Positions 1 to 9,053 of a stretch of DNA of 64,000 nucleotides are shown here, piece after piece. Made by a program: the position numbers and the translations under genes. The DNA lies in NCBI RefSeq assembly GCF_001563475.1, contig NZ_LPUT01000012.1, positions 186,001 to 250,000 of the forward strand, written 5' to 3'. The notes beneath the pieces are model-generated. The model did not search any database. It worked only from the letters and a program-made list of their open reading frames with translations, and was not told where the DNA came from. The stretch is from Sporosarcina sp. HYO08 (lineage in GTDB: Bacteria > Bacillota > Bacilli > Bacillales_A > Planococcaceae). Position 1 is the stretch's first letter, and every line of letters begins with the position of its first letter.

Positions 1-65
1 ATCATTTCCTTACACGTTTGTAAGAAAATTGAAAGGGAATCCGATAGTTTAAAATTAATGAGTAG

Positions 66-105
66 CCGATAATGAGGTCAATAGCAATTACGGAGGCGTT
101 ATCGG
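66..105 (+). promoter_or_regulatory. Leader stem enclosing the RBS of the sigma factor gene
   Basis: CCGATAA (66-72) and TTATCGG (99-105) are perfect reverse complements, and the second arm abuts the ATG. The loop holds the GGAGG ribosome binding site (92-96). If the stem forms in the mRNA it could limit initiation. Seven base pairs around a 26-nt loop is modest, so the regulatory reading is inference. Confidence 0.35.
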
Positions 106-651
106 ATGAACACGAATTTGGAAAACTTATACGAACAATACGGTCGTTACATATATCATTTATGTTTAAAATTAACACGCAATAAAGAAGAAGCAGAAGA
201 CCTCATGCAAGATGTATGGGTAAAGGTGATTCGCTATAGCGGTAAAATTACAGGTGTTGAAAATTTGAAAGCTTGGATGACGACGATTTGTATGAATACA
301 TTTCGGGATCGCTACCGCAAGGATGTTCGAAGAAGTCAACATGTCATGAAACAACCTGATACATTAGACGTACCACTGTTAGATTTGGTTCCATGTAAGG
401 ATATGACACCGGTCGAACAGCTTGAACAAAATGATGTGCAATCACTTGTGCAGCAAAAAATTGAGCAATTGGATGGTATTTATCGTAAAACGATTGAGTA
501 CTTTTACGTCCACCAATATTCATTAATTGAAATCGCCGACTTGATGAAAGTTTCGATTGGAACTGTTAAGTCAAGACTTTTCCGCGCAAGAAAATATTTA
601 AAAGAATTAATGATGGAAGACGGTGCTGTTCAGGAATATGTGACCGCATGA
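106..651 (+). CDS. ECF-type RNA polymerase sigma factor
   Basis: This is a 181-residue sigma-70 family protein with the short ECF layout. Region 2 lies at about residues 7-75, with the core-binding stretch EDLMQDVWVKV near 31. Region 4 lies at about 118-168 and ends in a helix-turn-helix with SIGTVKSRLFRARKYL. There is no region 1 or 3. It would direct RNA polymerase to a small stress or envelope regulon. The ATG follows GGAGGCGTTATCGG. An intrinsic terminator follows at once and no anti-sigma gene lies downstream, so a partner, if any, is upstream of the window or elsewhere. The exact ECF group (SigY, SigV or other) cannot be told. Confidence 0.88.
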   Translation: MNTNLENLYEQYGRYIYHLCLKLTRNKEEAEDLMQDVWVKVIRYSGKITGVENLKAWMTTICMNTFRDRYRKDVRRSQHVMKQPDTLDVPLLDLVPCKDMTPVEQLEQNDVQSLVQQKIEQLDGIYRKTIEYFYVHQYSLIEIADLMKVSIGTVKSRLFRARKYLKELMMEDGAVQEYVTA

Positions 652-690
652 AAAAAGTTGGATTCGCCAGCAGGCTGATCCAACTTTTTT
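651..690 (+). terminator. Intrinsic terminator after the sigma factor gene
   Basis: AAAAAAGTTGGAT (651-663) pairs with ATCCAACTTTTTT (678-690). The A-rich 5' side and T-run make it usable in both directions, so it also ends the small minus-strand gene at 693-872. Confidence 0.85.
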
Positions 691-692
691 GT

Positions 693-872
693 TCATTCAT
701 TTAGTTGCTCGTTTAATTCAGCGAGTCTTTCTTCCATTGCCGCAAGGCGCTTTTCCGCTTTTTTCACAAAGCCAGCATTACCTGTAGATTCGAGTTTCTC
801 AATATCTCCTTGGAGATTGATATAATCAAGCTTTAGCTCTGCAATGGCATTTTCAATCTGTCGTTTATCCAT
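693..872 (-). CDS. SE1832-family small protein
   Basis: A 59-residue reading frame on the minus strand begins MDKRQIENAIAELKLDYI and ends ERLAELNEQLNE. It is almost wholly charged and helical and is probably a coiled coil. The pattern AELKLDYINLQGDIEKLEST resembles the short SE1832 family of staphylococci and Planococcaceae, whose function is unknown. An AAGGTG-type ribosome binding site lies about 10 nt before the ATG. It sits 23 nt downstream of the PseG-like gene on the same strand and is probably cotranscribed with it. The family name is from memory; the reading frame is clear. Confidence 0.7.
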   Translation of the reverse strand: MDKRQIENAIAELKLDYINLQGDIEKLESTGNAGFVKKAEKRLAAMEERLAELNEQLNE

Positions 873-895
873 TCAGCAACACCTTACTTTTTCCT

Positions 896-1960
896 TTAGT
901 GTACCATATCAGAAGTTGCCTTGCCGGAAGGTTTCCCACTCTCTCGTTTTGGATATTCTAAATAATAACGGATAGCTTCACAGACTGCGTCTTTGCCGTC
1001 TCCAAGTCCTAAAGCCGTTTGTCTTGCGATCGCTTTTTTTCGAAGCGGTTCATGCAGAAGCGGTTCCATCACAGCGTTTAGAAGACTTGATTGTTTGACT
1101 TTTCGACCAAGCCCAAGATGGATAAAGCCATGCTGTTCTTTCGGAAAAGCGAGTCCGAGTTCGAAATCATTTTGGGCAAGGACAATGCAAGGGATCCCCA
1201 TAACGGCGACTTCGTAGGGCATATAGCCGGAAGCGCACAGAACGACATCCGCGGTTGCCATCATGCCCGCAAAGTCATAAGGTTGCTGTTGAATATGTGT
1301 ATTTCTTCTGCCAAGTGCCATCATGCGTAGCTCGCTAACGTCATGTTGATAACGTTCGCCGACTAAAACCGTTACTTTCAATGGAATTTGTAGCTGGATC
1401 ATGTGACGAAGCGCCCGATAGGACAAGTTACCTTCGTCTTCTTCCCCAAACGATATGACGAGATGAGGCAGTGCATCCGAACGGTTTTTTCGAAGGCCTA
1501 GGTTTCTTAAAGCGTTTGTACTTTCATCTGCCATAAAGCTTTCTTTTCCAACGACATAATGATCGGGAACTGGCTCGCTTGTTTCGGCATACAATGTTTG
1601 AAAAACTAGATCGGCAGTTTTTCCGCCTTCTCCAAAATCGTCAAAATGGATGATAGAAGGAACGATTTTATGAATCTTTTCCACTTCTTCAGTAGTAGTA
1701 GATCCACTATCTCGGATGAGAAGATCGGGTTTAATCATCGAAATTGCTTGTACTAAGGAGGAGCTTCCCTTTAAATTGACAGTTTTAAAACCCTCGGGAG
1801 CTGGTGGAGAATTTTCCCCGCATAAATAAATAATTCGCGCTTCTTCTCGTAATGTATGAGCAATCATTGCCGCTCTTCTTGCGGGATATGTGCCTTTTCC
1901 CTCCGAACGGGAAATATAAATAGCGATCGTTTTCTTTTTTTGGCTGTTTATTGGAATCAC
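896..1960 (-). CDS. PseG-like GT-B fold nucleotide-sugar hydrolase or glycosyltransferase
   Basis: The 354-residue protein has the two-Rossmann layout of the PseG/MurG group. The N-terminal half carries ISRSEGKGTYPARRAAMIA and DSGSTTTEEV; the C-terminal half has LVISFGEEDEG, then DVVLCASGYMPYEVAVMGIP, which is the usual nucleotide-sugar binding region. PseG hydrolyses a UDP-sugar in pseudaminic acid synthesis, but no other nonulosonate gene lies nearby, so that substrate is not supported. The only in-frame upstream start is GTG at 1960, directly against AAAGAAAGG, so a slightly later start is possible. It faces away from topB and is followed by the small gene at 693-872. Confidence 0.6.
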   Translation of the reverse strand: MIPINSQKKKTIAIYISRSEGKGTYPARRAAMIAHTLREEARIIYLCGENSPPAPEGFKTVNLKGSSSLVQAISMIKPDLLIRDSGSTTTEEVEKIHKIVPSIIHFDDFGEGGKTADLVFQTLYAETSEPVPDHYVVGKESFMADESTNALRNLGLRKNRSDALPHLVISFGEEDEGNLSYRALRHMIQLQIPLKVTVLVGERYQHDVSELRMMALGRRNTHIQQQPYDFAGMMATADVVLCASGYMPYEVAVMGIPCIVLAQNDFELGLAFPKEQHGFIHLGLGRKVKQSSLLNAVMEPLLHEPLRKKAIARQTALGLGDGKDAVCEAIRYYLEYPKRESGKPSGKATSDMVH

Positions 1961-2130
1961 CCTTTCTTTGGCCCGATGAAAAGCCTATCCCTTCAACGTA
2001 TGAGCGGAAATAGGGAATTATTCTTTTCAATGGGGACTAGAACGAGTGCGGTTGTTTTTTTTGAATCATTATGATAGGCATCAAAAGGCACTCTCCTATA
2101 TAATTGAAGCAGAAGAGAGGGGATTTTTTT

Positions 2131-4296
2131 ATGTCCAAATCAGTTGTTTTGGCAGAAAAGCCTTCCGTGGCTCGCGATATTGCGCGGGTGCTCGGATGTC
2201 ATAAAAAAGGAAATGGATTTCTAGAAGGCTCAACATATATCGTCACATGGGCGCTTGGTCACCTTGTGACACATGCCGATCCAGAAGGCTATGGCAATGA
2301 ATACAAGGAGTGGAAACTCGAACAGTTGCCGATCATTCCAGATCCTTTTAAGCTTGTGCCTATTCGACAAACGATGAAACAATTCAATGCAGTAAAAGCG
2401 CAGCTAAAGCGAAATGATGTCAAAGAAGTCATTATCGCGACAGATGCAGGTAGAGAAGGAGAGCTCGTCGCACGTTGGATTTTGGAACAGACGAAATGCC
2501 GTAAGCCCATTAAGCGATTATGGATCTCATCTGTTACGGATAAGGCGATCAAAGACGGTTTCAACAATTTGAAAGATGGCCGCGCTTATGAAAATTTATA
2601 CGAAGCCGCAGTTGCCCGCGCAGAAGCGGACTGGGTTGTCGGTATTAATGCCACTCGTGCCTTGACTGTAAAATACAATGCCCAATTGTCCACCGGCAGA
2701 GTTCAAACACCGACATTAGCAATGGTTGCCGAACGTGAAAAACAAATCCGCGATTTCAAACCGAAATCATTTTATGGGTTACAGGCGATTACGGAATCTG
2801 CTCGCTTTACTTGGCATAGTCAAGCGGGGCAAACACAGTCATTTGACAAGGGAGCCGTTGAAAAAGTGCTCGACCGACTGGATTCTAGTAAAACGGGTAA
2901 GATCGTCGAAGTAAAAACGACACCTAAGTCGCAACCGGCGCCACCATTATTCGATTTAACCGAATTGCAAAAAGAGGCCCATCGTCGCTGGTCTTGGTCC
3001 GCAAAAGAAACATTGTCTACGTTACAAAATCTTTACGAACGGCATAAGGCAGTCACTTATCCAAGGACAGACTCCAAGCATCTGACGTCGGACATGGTCG
3101 GCACATTAAAAGACCGGATCCAGGCAGTGGACATCGGTTCCTACCGAAAATCGGTTCAACAATTACTTCGCAGCGGGGCGATTAAGCCACAAAAGGGTGT
3201 CGTTGATGACAAACGTGTATCGGATCACCACGCCATCATACCGACGGAAGAAACGCCAATTCTTCAAAATCTTTCTGATAAAGAAAAGCGTCTATACGAT
3301 TTAATTGTCAAACGATTTCTTGCTGTTTTCTTTGGGCCATTCCGTTATGACCAAGTAACGGCAGAGATTGCTGTGAACGATGAATCCTTTAAGGCGAAAG
3401 GCCGGACGATTACGGATGAGGGCTGGAAGAAGGTTTATTCCACTGATGAGGAAGAAGGAGACACGGATGCGTTGCCAGCGTTCAAAAAAGGAGACGACGT
3501 GGCCATTCGTGCAATCGTTATGACGGATGGCGAGACGAAACCGCCCGCCCGATTTAATGAAGGAACGTTGCTCGCTGCGATGGAAAACCCTGTGCAGTTC
3601 ATGCAAGGGGAGTCGAAAGATTTGATCAAGACACTTGGTGAAACAGGGGGACTTGGAACTGTCGCGACAAGAGCAGATGTCATCGAAAGACTTTTTAGCA
3701 CATTTGTCATTGAGAAAAAAGGAAACGATATTTATACAACTTCAAAAGGAAGACAGCTTCTAGAACTTGTTCCGGAAGATTTAAAATCACCGGCTTTAAC
3801 GGCTGAATGGGAACAAAAACTAACGAAAATCGCCAAAGGTCAGTTGAAAAAACCGATCTTCATAAAAGATATGATTGCCTTTTCGAAACAGACAGTTCAT
3901 GAAATCAAAACAGACGATAAAAAATTCAAGCATGATAATGTGACAGGTAAATCCTGTCCAGACTGCGGTAAGTTACTATTAGAAGTGAACGGTAAACGCG
4001 GCAAGATGCTCGTCTGTCAAGACCGTGAATGTGGCCACCGCCGCACAGTCTCAACACTGACAAATGCGAGATGTCCGGTTTGTAAAAAGAAATTGGAACT
4101 TCGAGGAGAAGGTGAAGGCCGAATCTTTGTCTGCAAATGCGGACACCGTGAAAAATTTTCTGCTTTTGAAAAAAGAAGAGCCAAATCCGGCGGGAAAAAA
4201 GCGGATAAACGTGACGTTCAGAAATATATGAAAAAGCAAGAAGAGCCGGCCAATACAGCAATGGCAGATGCATTAAAAAAGCTGTTTGATAAATAA
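2131..4296 (+). CDS. topB: DNA topoisomerase III
   Basis: This type IA topoisomerase has 721 residues, close to the B. subtilis enzyme. It relaxes and decatenates DNA by cutting one strand through a tyrosyl bond. The TOPRIM domain opens with LAEKPSVARDIARVLG, followed by the acidic ATDAGREGE motif near residue 103. The active-site Tyr is at about 310 in TYPRTDSKHL. NATRALTVKYN and STGRVQTPTLAMVAEREKQI are also conserved. The C-terminus carries two Cys4 zinc-ribbon units from about residue 608 (CPDCG, CQDRECGH, CPVCKKK, CKCGH). The start was placed at ATG 2131 because GAGAGGGGA lies just before it; an upstream in-frame ATG at 2104 lacks a site. Confidence 0.96.
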   Translation: MSKSVVLAEKPSVARDIARVLGCHKKGNGFLEGSTYIVTWALGHLVTHADPEGYGNEYKEWKLEQLPIIPDPFKLVPIRQTMKQFNAVKAQLKRNDVKEVIIATDAGREGELVARWILEQTKCRKPIKRLWISSVTDKAIKDGFNNLKDGRAYENLYEAAVARAEADWVVGINATRALTVKYNAQLSTGRVQTPTLAMVAEREKQIRDFKPKSFYGLQAITESARFTWHSQAGQTQSFDKGAVEKVLDRLDSSKTGKIVEVKTTPKSQPAPPLFDLTELQKEAHRRWSWSAKETLSTLQNLYERHKAVTYPRTDSKHLTSDMVGTLKDRIQAVDIGSYRKSVQQLLRSGAIKPQKGVVDDKRVSDHHAIIPTEETPILQNLSDKEKRLYDLIVKRFLAVFFGPFRYDQVTAEIAVNDESFKAKGRTITDEGWKKVYSTDEEEGDTDALPAFKKGDDVAIRAIVMTDGETKPPARFNEGTLLAAMENPVQFMQGESKDLIKTLGETGGLGTVATRADVIERLFSTFVIEKKGNDIYTTSKGRQLLELVPEDLKSPALTAEWEQKLTKIAKGQLKKPIFIKDMIAFSKQTVHEIKTDDKKFKHDNVTGKSCPDCGKLLLEVNGKRGKMLVCQDRECGHRRTVSTLTNARCPVCKKKLELRGEGEGRIFVCKCGHREKFSAFEKRRAKSGGKKADKRDVQKYMKKQEEPANTAMADALKKLFDK

Positions 4297-4312
4297 TTTG
4301 CATGACGATCCA

Positions 4313-4405
4313 AGAAGTGCCTGGCACCACGATACACTTTCAAAATGTAGCATCATATTCTGGTCTCGATACTAGATTTAGTGTTCAATGGTGCCAGGCT
4401 CTTTG
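4313..4405. repeat. MITE-like 93-bp palindromic repeat, copy 1
   Basis: It begins AGAAGTGCCTGGCACC and ends AATGGTGCCAGGCTCTTTG, so the ends are inverted repeats of the GTGCCTGGCAC palindrome. The interior also pairs imperfectly (GATACTAGATTTAGTGTT against the left half). The element at 38652-38744 has the same length and is alignable end to end. It lies between topB and ybaK, and its right end runs into what would otherwise be the N-terminus of ybaK. Confidence 0.75.
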
Positions 4406-4425
4406 TCTTTAAAGGGGAGATCTGG

Positions 4426-4917
4426 TTGGGCAAACAAAAAAAGCAGGTGAAGACGAATGCGGTCAGGATGCTGGACAGTGAAGGAATTGCCTATGAGCTG
4501 ATCGCTTATGACATTGATGATGAATTGCTTGACGGTGTATCCGTTGCGGAGAAAACAGGGCAGTTAAAAGAAACCGTTTTTAAAACACTTGTCGCCATGG
4601 CATATGCTAAAGAATTATTTGTTTTTTTAATACCAGTTGCCGCAGAGTTAGATTTGAAAAAAGCTGCACAGGCAGCGGGGGTTAAAAAGCTTGAAATGTT
4701 GCCGCTTAAAGATTTAACAAAAGAGACTGGATATGTTCGGGGTGGCTGTTCCGCTATCGGTATGAAAAGGAAATACCCGACTTTTATTGATCAATCTGCG
4801 GAAAAATTGGAAGACATGATTGTTAGCGCGGGCAAGCTGGGGCTCCAGATGAAGTTATCGCCAACCGCCCTTGCAAAAGCGGCTGACGCTGTTTTTGTTC
4901 CGTTGATGAAAGAGTAA
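4426..4917 (+). CDS. ybaK: YbaK/EbsC-type Cys-tRNA(Pro) deacylase
   Basis: This is a 163-residue YbaK-domain protein. The family hydrolyses Cys-tRNAPro and similar mischarged tRNAs, so it acts in trans as an editing factor in the cytoplasm. Family signatures visible are KTNAVRMLDSEGIAYE at the N-terminus, LKETVFKTLVA, a conserved Lys region, YVRGGCSAIGMKRKYPTFID and the late SAGKLGLQMKLSP. The chosen start is TTG 4426, 6 nt after AGGGGAG. A longer frame from GTG 4381 would begin inside the repeat at 4313-4405 and has no ribosome site. It is a lone gene after topB. Confidence 0.9.
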   Translation: MGKQKKQVKTNAVRMLDSEGIAYELIAYDIDDELLDGVSVAEKTGQLKETVFKTLVAMAYAKELFVFLIPVAAELDLKKAAQAAGVKKLEMLPLKDLTKETGYVRGGCSAIGMKRKYPTFIDQSAEKLEDMIVSAGKLGLQMKLSPTALAKAADAVFVPLMKE

Positions 4918-4964
4918 CAATGGAATGCATTGATATATGCTACAATAGATAGATGTTGAAATTC

Positions 4965-4994
4965 GACATTCGCGCGGGGTGCGAATGTCTTTTT
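4965..4994 (+). terminator. Hairpin with T-run before the YczE-like gene
   Basis: GACATTCGC pairs with GCGAATGTC and is followed by TTTTT. It ends ybaK transcription or attenuates the next gene, whose ATG is at 5014. Confidence 0.7.
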
Positions 4995-5013
4995 AGGTTG
5001 GAGAGATGGAAAA

Positions 5014-5646
5014 ATGAGAAAAACAATAGTATGGAGATGGTCATTTTACTTAGTAGGGATGATGATCCTTTCTTTAGGTATTTCGATGACGATTAAAGGG
5101 CAGCGGCTTGGGATCGGTCCCTGGGATGTTCTGCACGTCGGCTTATTTCGGAACTTTGGGTTAACCATCGGCACATGGTCTATCCTAACGGGCTTGACCA
5201 TTATCGTTGGAACGGCAATAGCGACAAGGGAATGGCCGAAAATAGGCACATGGATCAATATGCTGCTGATCGGAATGTTTATCGATCTATTTAATTGGCT
5301 TATTCCGGATATTACGACACTTTGGGGTCAAGCACTTATTTTTATAGCAGGAATTGCGGTTCAAGGGTATGGTGTCGGTATTTATGTCTGTCCAAATATT
5401 GGCGCCGGCCCGCGCGACAGTTTGATGCTTTTATTCGTTAAAAAAACGGGTGCGAGCGTCAAAAAAATTCGAACGATATTGGAAATAACCGTGGCATTTG
5501 TCGGTTGGATCTTCGGGGGGCCGATCGGAGTCGGTACGGTGCTGATCGCCTTGTTTTTAGGGCAAATCGTTCACTACACATTGCCGCAATGCCGAAAAAT
5601 TTTACTTAAGCTAATCGGAGAGGAAAACGAAAGACTATTATTTTAG
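5014..5646 (+). CDS. YczE/YitT-like integral membrane protein
   Basis: The 210-residue protein has about five or six membrane helices (residues 9-28, 47-70, 76-95, 105-125, 150-172, 172-190). Conserved features of the YczE/YyaS group are GISMTIKGQRLGIGPWDVLHVGL near 22-44 and the Cys-Pro-Asn-Ile-Gly-Ala-Gly-Pro-Arg-Asp-Ser-Leu stretch near 130. The family is common in Bacillota and has no firm biochemical role. The ATG follows GGAGAGATGGAAAA. It stands alone between two terminators. Confidence 0.75.
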   Translation: MRKTIVWRWSFYLVGMMILSLGISMTIKGQRLGIGPWDVLHVGLFRNFGLTIGTWSILTGLTIIVGTAIATREWPKIGTWINMLLIGMFIDLFNWLIPDITTLWGQALIFIAGIAVQGYGVGIYVCPNIGAGPRDSLMLLFVKKTGASVKKIRTILEITVAFVGWIFGGPIGVGTVLIALFLGQIVHYTLPQCRKILLKLIGEENERLLF

Positions 5647-5663
5647 AGATCGTATTTCATTTC

Positions 5664-5694
5664 AAAGCATGGTGTCCAAGCCGTGCTTTTTTTT
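5664..5694 (+). terminator. Intrinsic terminator after the YczE-like gene
   Basis: AAAGCATGG pairs with CCGTGCTTT across the loop TGTCCAAG, with one G-T pair, and a long T-run follows. Confidence 0.75.
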
Positions 5695-5739
5695 ATCGTT
5701 CAAACATAGGCTAATGATATGTTAAGAAAGGATGGTCGC

Positions 5740-6822
5740 ATGTTTGGAACGATAACAGAATACATGGGGACAGCTTATACAGGTCTCGGCATTTCGCATA
5801 AATACGACAAACTCATTGCTGCAGCTTCGGAGACAGTTTTTCTTAAATGCCCGCCAACACATTCTTTGTCTGCGGTTTTAAATGAAGCGGCTATGCAGTT
5901 TGTTAAACGCGGATTTCACATTGATCGATTTATGAACCCTGTCCAGCCTGACAAAATAGACGCGATTTTTGTTAAGGATGCCAATGTTTTTATCATTCAA
6001 GCATCTCATCCCATAGCGCTCGAGCCAGCGGACATCGGCGGTAGACATAAAGTGATTAGCTATTACGATGTATACGATGAAAGGAAATTGCGCGAGCTCA
6101 ACGGGGTAATTGTAGAAAATTTGGAAACGGCGGAAGTGTCATTGAAAAAGGCATTGCAATCATTGCGCAAGGCAAAAAAAATTCACGATGATTGGGAACA
6201 GGTTAATATTGCCAGAATGATGTGGCCGCAGCATGAAACACTTATTCAGTCGTTAAAAGAAGAACTTTTCGGAAACATCCATTTGAATAAAGAAGCAACA
6301 GTTTCTCATAGACTGATCGGCTCCTTAACCTCCAGTGGAGCGCAAGATTTCATACCGTCTATTACGAAGCCTGTAGAGCGTAGAATGTTAATTAAAGGAC
6401 TTCCAGGAACAGGGAAATCGACGCTGATGAAAGCAGTTGGCGCCGAGGCGGAAAAACGAGGCTTTGATGTCTTGTACGGTTGGTGCGGGTTAGATCCTGC
6501 GGGCGTTGATCTCGTGCAAATTCCAGAGTTGTCGATTTGTATATTTGACGCAACAAAACCGCATGCTTATGATCCGGAACGTCCAGGGGATGAAATTCTC
6601 GACCTTGTTCATATGTGCGAGGAAAATGAAGAAGCAGAAGAAAAGATTATTGGGATTCAAGAAATATATTCAGAAGCAATTCTCGATGCGACCGGTTATA
6701 TGCAGGCGTATGCTCAATCTGAAAATAGTATGAAAGCAACAATGGATACGGCTATTATGCAACCTGCATTTGAAACGAAATCTCAAAAATTATTGGAGTA
6801 CGTTGGTGATGTGTTAAAATGA
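5740..6822 (+). CDS. P-loop NTPase with a degenerate N-terminal duplicate (PRK06851-like)
   Basis: This 360-residue protein has a Walker A motif, GLPGTGKST, at residues 220-228, followed by EAEKRGFDV and [20 protein letters not shown]. The N-terminal half repeats the same order ([14 protein letters not shown] near 34-47, [19 protein letters not shown]), but its P-loop has lost the Gly-Lys-Ser/Thr core. The whole is therefore a tandem duplication with one working nucleotide site. Related proteins in spore formers are annotated only as ATPase or nucleotide kinase, and no substrate is known. Start ATG 5740 follows AAAGGATG; an ATG at 5719 lies too close to its would-be site. It precedes kbl by 31 nt. 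Confidence 0.7.
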   Translation: MFGTITEYMGTAYTGLGISHKYDKLIAAASETVFLKCPPTHSLSAVLNEAAMQFVKRGFHIDRFMNPVQPDKIDAIFVKDANVFIIQASHPIALEPADIGGRHKVISYYDVYDERKLRELNGVIVENLETAEVSLKKALQSLRKAKKIHDDWEQVNIARMMWPQHETLIQSLKEELFGNIHLNKEATVSHRLIGSLTSSGAQDFIPSITKPVERRMLIKGLPGTGKSTLMKAVGAEAEKRGFDVLYGWCGLDPAGVDLVQIPELSICIFDATKPHAYDPERPGDEILDLVHMCEENEEAEEKIIGIQEIYSEAILDATGYMQAYAQSENSMKATMDTAIMQPAFETKSQKLLEYVGDVLK

Positions 6823-6853
6823 AAGCATCATCTGTTTGAAAGGAAAGATTATT

Positions 6854-8044
6854 TTGTCGAAAGTACTCCAAAACTTTTTAGAAACAAATTTAGCTGGGCT
6901 TCGCGAGCATGGACTTTATAACGAAATCGATACAGTAGAAGGTCCAAATGGCCCGGTCATTAAAATTCAAGGAAAAGACTTGATCAACTTATCATCTAAT
7001 AACTATCTTGGTCTTGCAACAGATGAGGACTTGAAACAGCTAGCGATCGAAGCGACGAAAAAATACGGCGTCGGTGCCGGTGCGGTACGTACAATTAATG
7101 GGACACTCGATATTCACATTAAGCTTGAAAAAAAGCTGGCTGAATTTAAAGGGACAGAAGCAGCAATCGCTTATCAATCAGGCTTTAACTGTAATATGGC
7201 AGCTATTTCCGCTGTGATGAATAAAAAAGATGCGATTCTTTCTGACGAATTAAACCACGCATCAATTATCGATGGATGCCGTCTCTCAGGTGCGAAAATT
7301 ATTCGCGTAAAGCATCAAGATATGGATGATTTACGTGCGAAAGCGAAAGAAGCAACAGAATCTGGCTTATACGAAAAAGTCATGTACATTACAGATGGCG
7401 TATTTTCGATGGACGGTAATATCGCAAACCTTCCAGAAGTCGTGGAGATTGCGAAAGAATACGATTTAATTACGTACGTTGATGACGCACACGGATCTGG
7501 TGTAACAGGTTTAGGAAAAGGAACTGTAAAACATTTCGGACTAGAAAAGGAAATTGATTTCCAAATCGGTACACTTTCTAAAGCGATTGGTGTGGTTGGC
7601 GGTTATGTAGCCGGTACGCAAGAGCTAATCGATTGGCTAAAAGTGCGTTCTCGTCCATTTTTATTCTCCACATCATTGCCAGCAGGCGACGTAGCGGCGA
7701 TTATGGGCGCTTTAGATAAAATTTCGTCATCCACAGAATTACATGACAAACTGTGGGAAAACGGTAATTATTTAAAAGAAGGCCTAAAAAAGTTAGGCTT
7801 TGATATCGGCAGATCTGAAACGCCGATTACACCTTGTATTATTGGTGAAGAAAAACTGACACAGCAATTTTCAAAACGGCTTGCTGAAGAAGGTGTTTAC
7901 GCGAAATCCATCGTCTTCCCGACAGTTCCACAAGGCACGGGACGTGTTCGCAACATGCCAACAGCAGCCCATACAAAAGAAATGCTTGATGAGGCACTCG
8001 CGATTTATGAAAAAGTTGGAAAAGAGCTAGGCGTTATTTCATAA
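6854..8044 (+). CDS. kbl: Glycine C-acetyltransferase (2-amino-3-ketobutyrate CoA ligase)
   Basis: This PLP enzyme splits 2-amino-3-oxobutanoate with CoA into glycine and acetyl-CoA, the second step of threonine catabolism. It has 396 residues, as usual. The alpha-oxoamine synthase signatures are [26 protein letters not shown], the DDAHGSG motif and [12 protein letters not shown], with the Schiff-base Lys at 243. The TTG start at 6854 has AAAGGAAAG 6 nt upstream; the in-frame TTG at 6836 lies before that site. The partner tdh is not adjacent but starts at 19477, beyond an 11-kb island. Confidence 0.95.
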   Translation: MSKVLQNFLETNLAGLREHGLYNEIDTVEGPNGPVIKIQGKDLINLSSNNYLGLATDEDLKQLAIEATKKYGVGAGAVRTINGTLDIHIKLEKKLAEFKGTEAAIAYQSGFNCNMAAISAVMNKKDAILSDELNHASIIDGCRLSGAKIIRVKHQDMDDLRAKAKEATESGLYEKVMYITDGVFSMDGNIANLPEVVEIAKEYDLITYVDDAHGSGVTGLGKGTVKHFGLEKEIDFQIGTLSKAIGVVGGYVAGTQELIDWLKVRSRPFLFSTSLPAGDVAAIMGALDKISSSTELHDKLWENGNYLKEGLKKLGFDIGRSETPITPCIIGEEKLTQQFSKRLAEEGVYAKSIVFPTVPQGTGRVRNMPTAAHTKEMLDEALAIYEKVGKELGVIS

Positions 8045-8047
8045 AAT

Positions 8048-8076
8048 CAAAAAACCACCCAAGAGGTGGTTTTTTT
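8048..8076. terminator. Bidirectional terminator between kbl and the LysR gene
   Basis: AAAAACCACC pairs with GGTGGTTTTTT around a short loop. It serves kbl on the plus strand and the convergent LysR gene on the minus strand. Confidence 0.85.
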
Positions 8077-8086
8077 GATGCTTTTT

Positions 8087-8953
8087 TTAAATCGTTTTAA
8101 ATAATTTCTTCACGATCGCTGCGAAGTTTTTTGTTGCATGGGATGTTTGCTTGGTCATGCCGAGTCCGATAATACGGCACGCCTCTTTTTCGAATTCAAG
8201 CGCTGTAATACCATCAGGTGCACCTTTTAATACAAGTTCGGGACGGATATTAATGCCCAAATTTGCTTGTACTAACGCAATGATCGATTGATCGTCTGAC
8301 ACTTCATATTTCACGATGGGATTAATATTATGCTCGCTAAAAAAAGTAGCCGTTTCATGATCCCATCCTTTTTTGGGTTTGATCAGCGGGTACATTTCTA
8401 GTTGCTCTAAACGCATCTTTTGCTGCATTCGTAATTCGCTTTCATTGGATACAATGCAAAATAATTTATCTTTATGTAACGGGTGAAAATCGATGCACTT
8501 TTTCGAAGAGGCAATGGTAAAGCAACAATCCAATTCTCCTGATTGAACGGCGGCTTCCAAGTTCTCATAGTCGTTATCATAAATTTCAACGGTGATCTGG
8601 GGATATTTACGCTTAAACTCCTTGAGAATCATTGGCAGCCAATGGGTTGTGACACTTGCAAAAGTACCAATTCTAATGATCCCATTCTCCAATTCGTTTA
8701 GTGCAGAAGCTTCTTGCAGGAGAAGGTGGTGCGAATGCATAACGGCAAGTGTGTGCTTATGTATGATTTCTCCTTCACTAGTCAGTCGAATCCCCGATCG
8801 ATTGCGTATTAATAAATGTAATCCTAACTCCTCTTCAAGACTTTTAATCGCATGACTTACTGCGGATTGTGTGAGATTTAGTTCGTTGCCGGCATTTGTA
8901 ATGTTTTGCAATTGAACAACCTTATTAAAAATTTCATAGCGCTGAATCGTCAA
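8087..8953 (-). CDS. LysR-family transcriptional regulator of the catabolic island
   Basis: The 288-residue protein has an N-terminal winged helix-turn-helix (TNAGNELNLTQSAVSHAIKSLEEELGLHLLIRN, within residues 18-55) and a C-terminal substrate-binding domain that starts near 90 (GIIRIGTFASVTTHWLP). It is divergent from the aldehyde dehydrogenase gene at 9105, the usual arrangement for a LysR activator of the neighbouring operon. It probably senses the imino acid substrate or an intermediate. The start was placed at TTG 8953, with AAGGAG 13 nt upstream. GTG 8965 is too close to that site, and the in-frame ATG further up has none. Confidence 0.85.
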   Translation of the reverse strand: MTIQRYEIFNKVVQLQNITNAGNELNLTQSAVSHAIKSLEEELGLHLLIRNRSGIRLTSEGEIIHKHTLAVMHSHHLLLQEASALNELENGIIRIGTFASVTTHWLPMILKEFKRKYPQITVEIYDNDYENLEAAVQSGELDCCFTIASSKKCIDFHPLHKDKLFCIVSNESELRMQQKMRLEQLEMYPLIKPKKGWDHETATFFSEHNINPIVKYEVSDDQSIIALVQANLGINIRPELVLKGAPDGITALEFEKEACRIIGLGMTKQTSHATKNFAAIVKKLFKTI

Positions 8954-9053
8954 CTTAATTCCCACTCTCCTTACATGAAAACTATTAATACATATCATTA
9001 TAAACATTCGTTTTACTAATCTCAATTATCTAATTATACTGAAAGTGCGAGTT

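Noticed and set aside
4381-4425. Extended N-terminus of ybaK
   Set aside because: The extra codons fall in the 93-bp repeat and its adjoining sequence, and the good ribosome site is just before TTG 4426.
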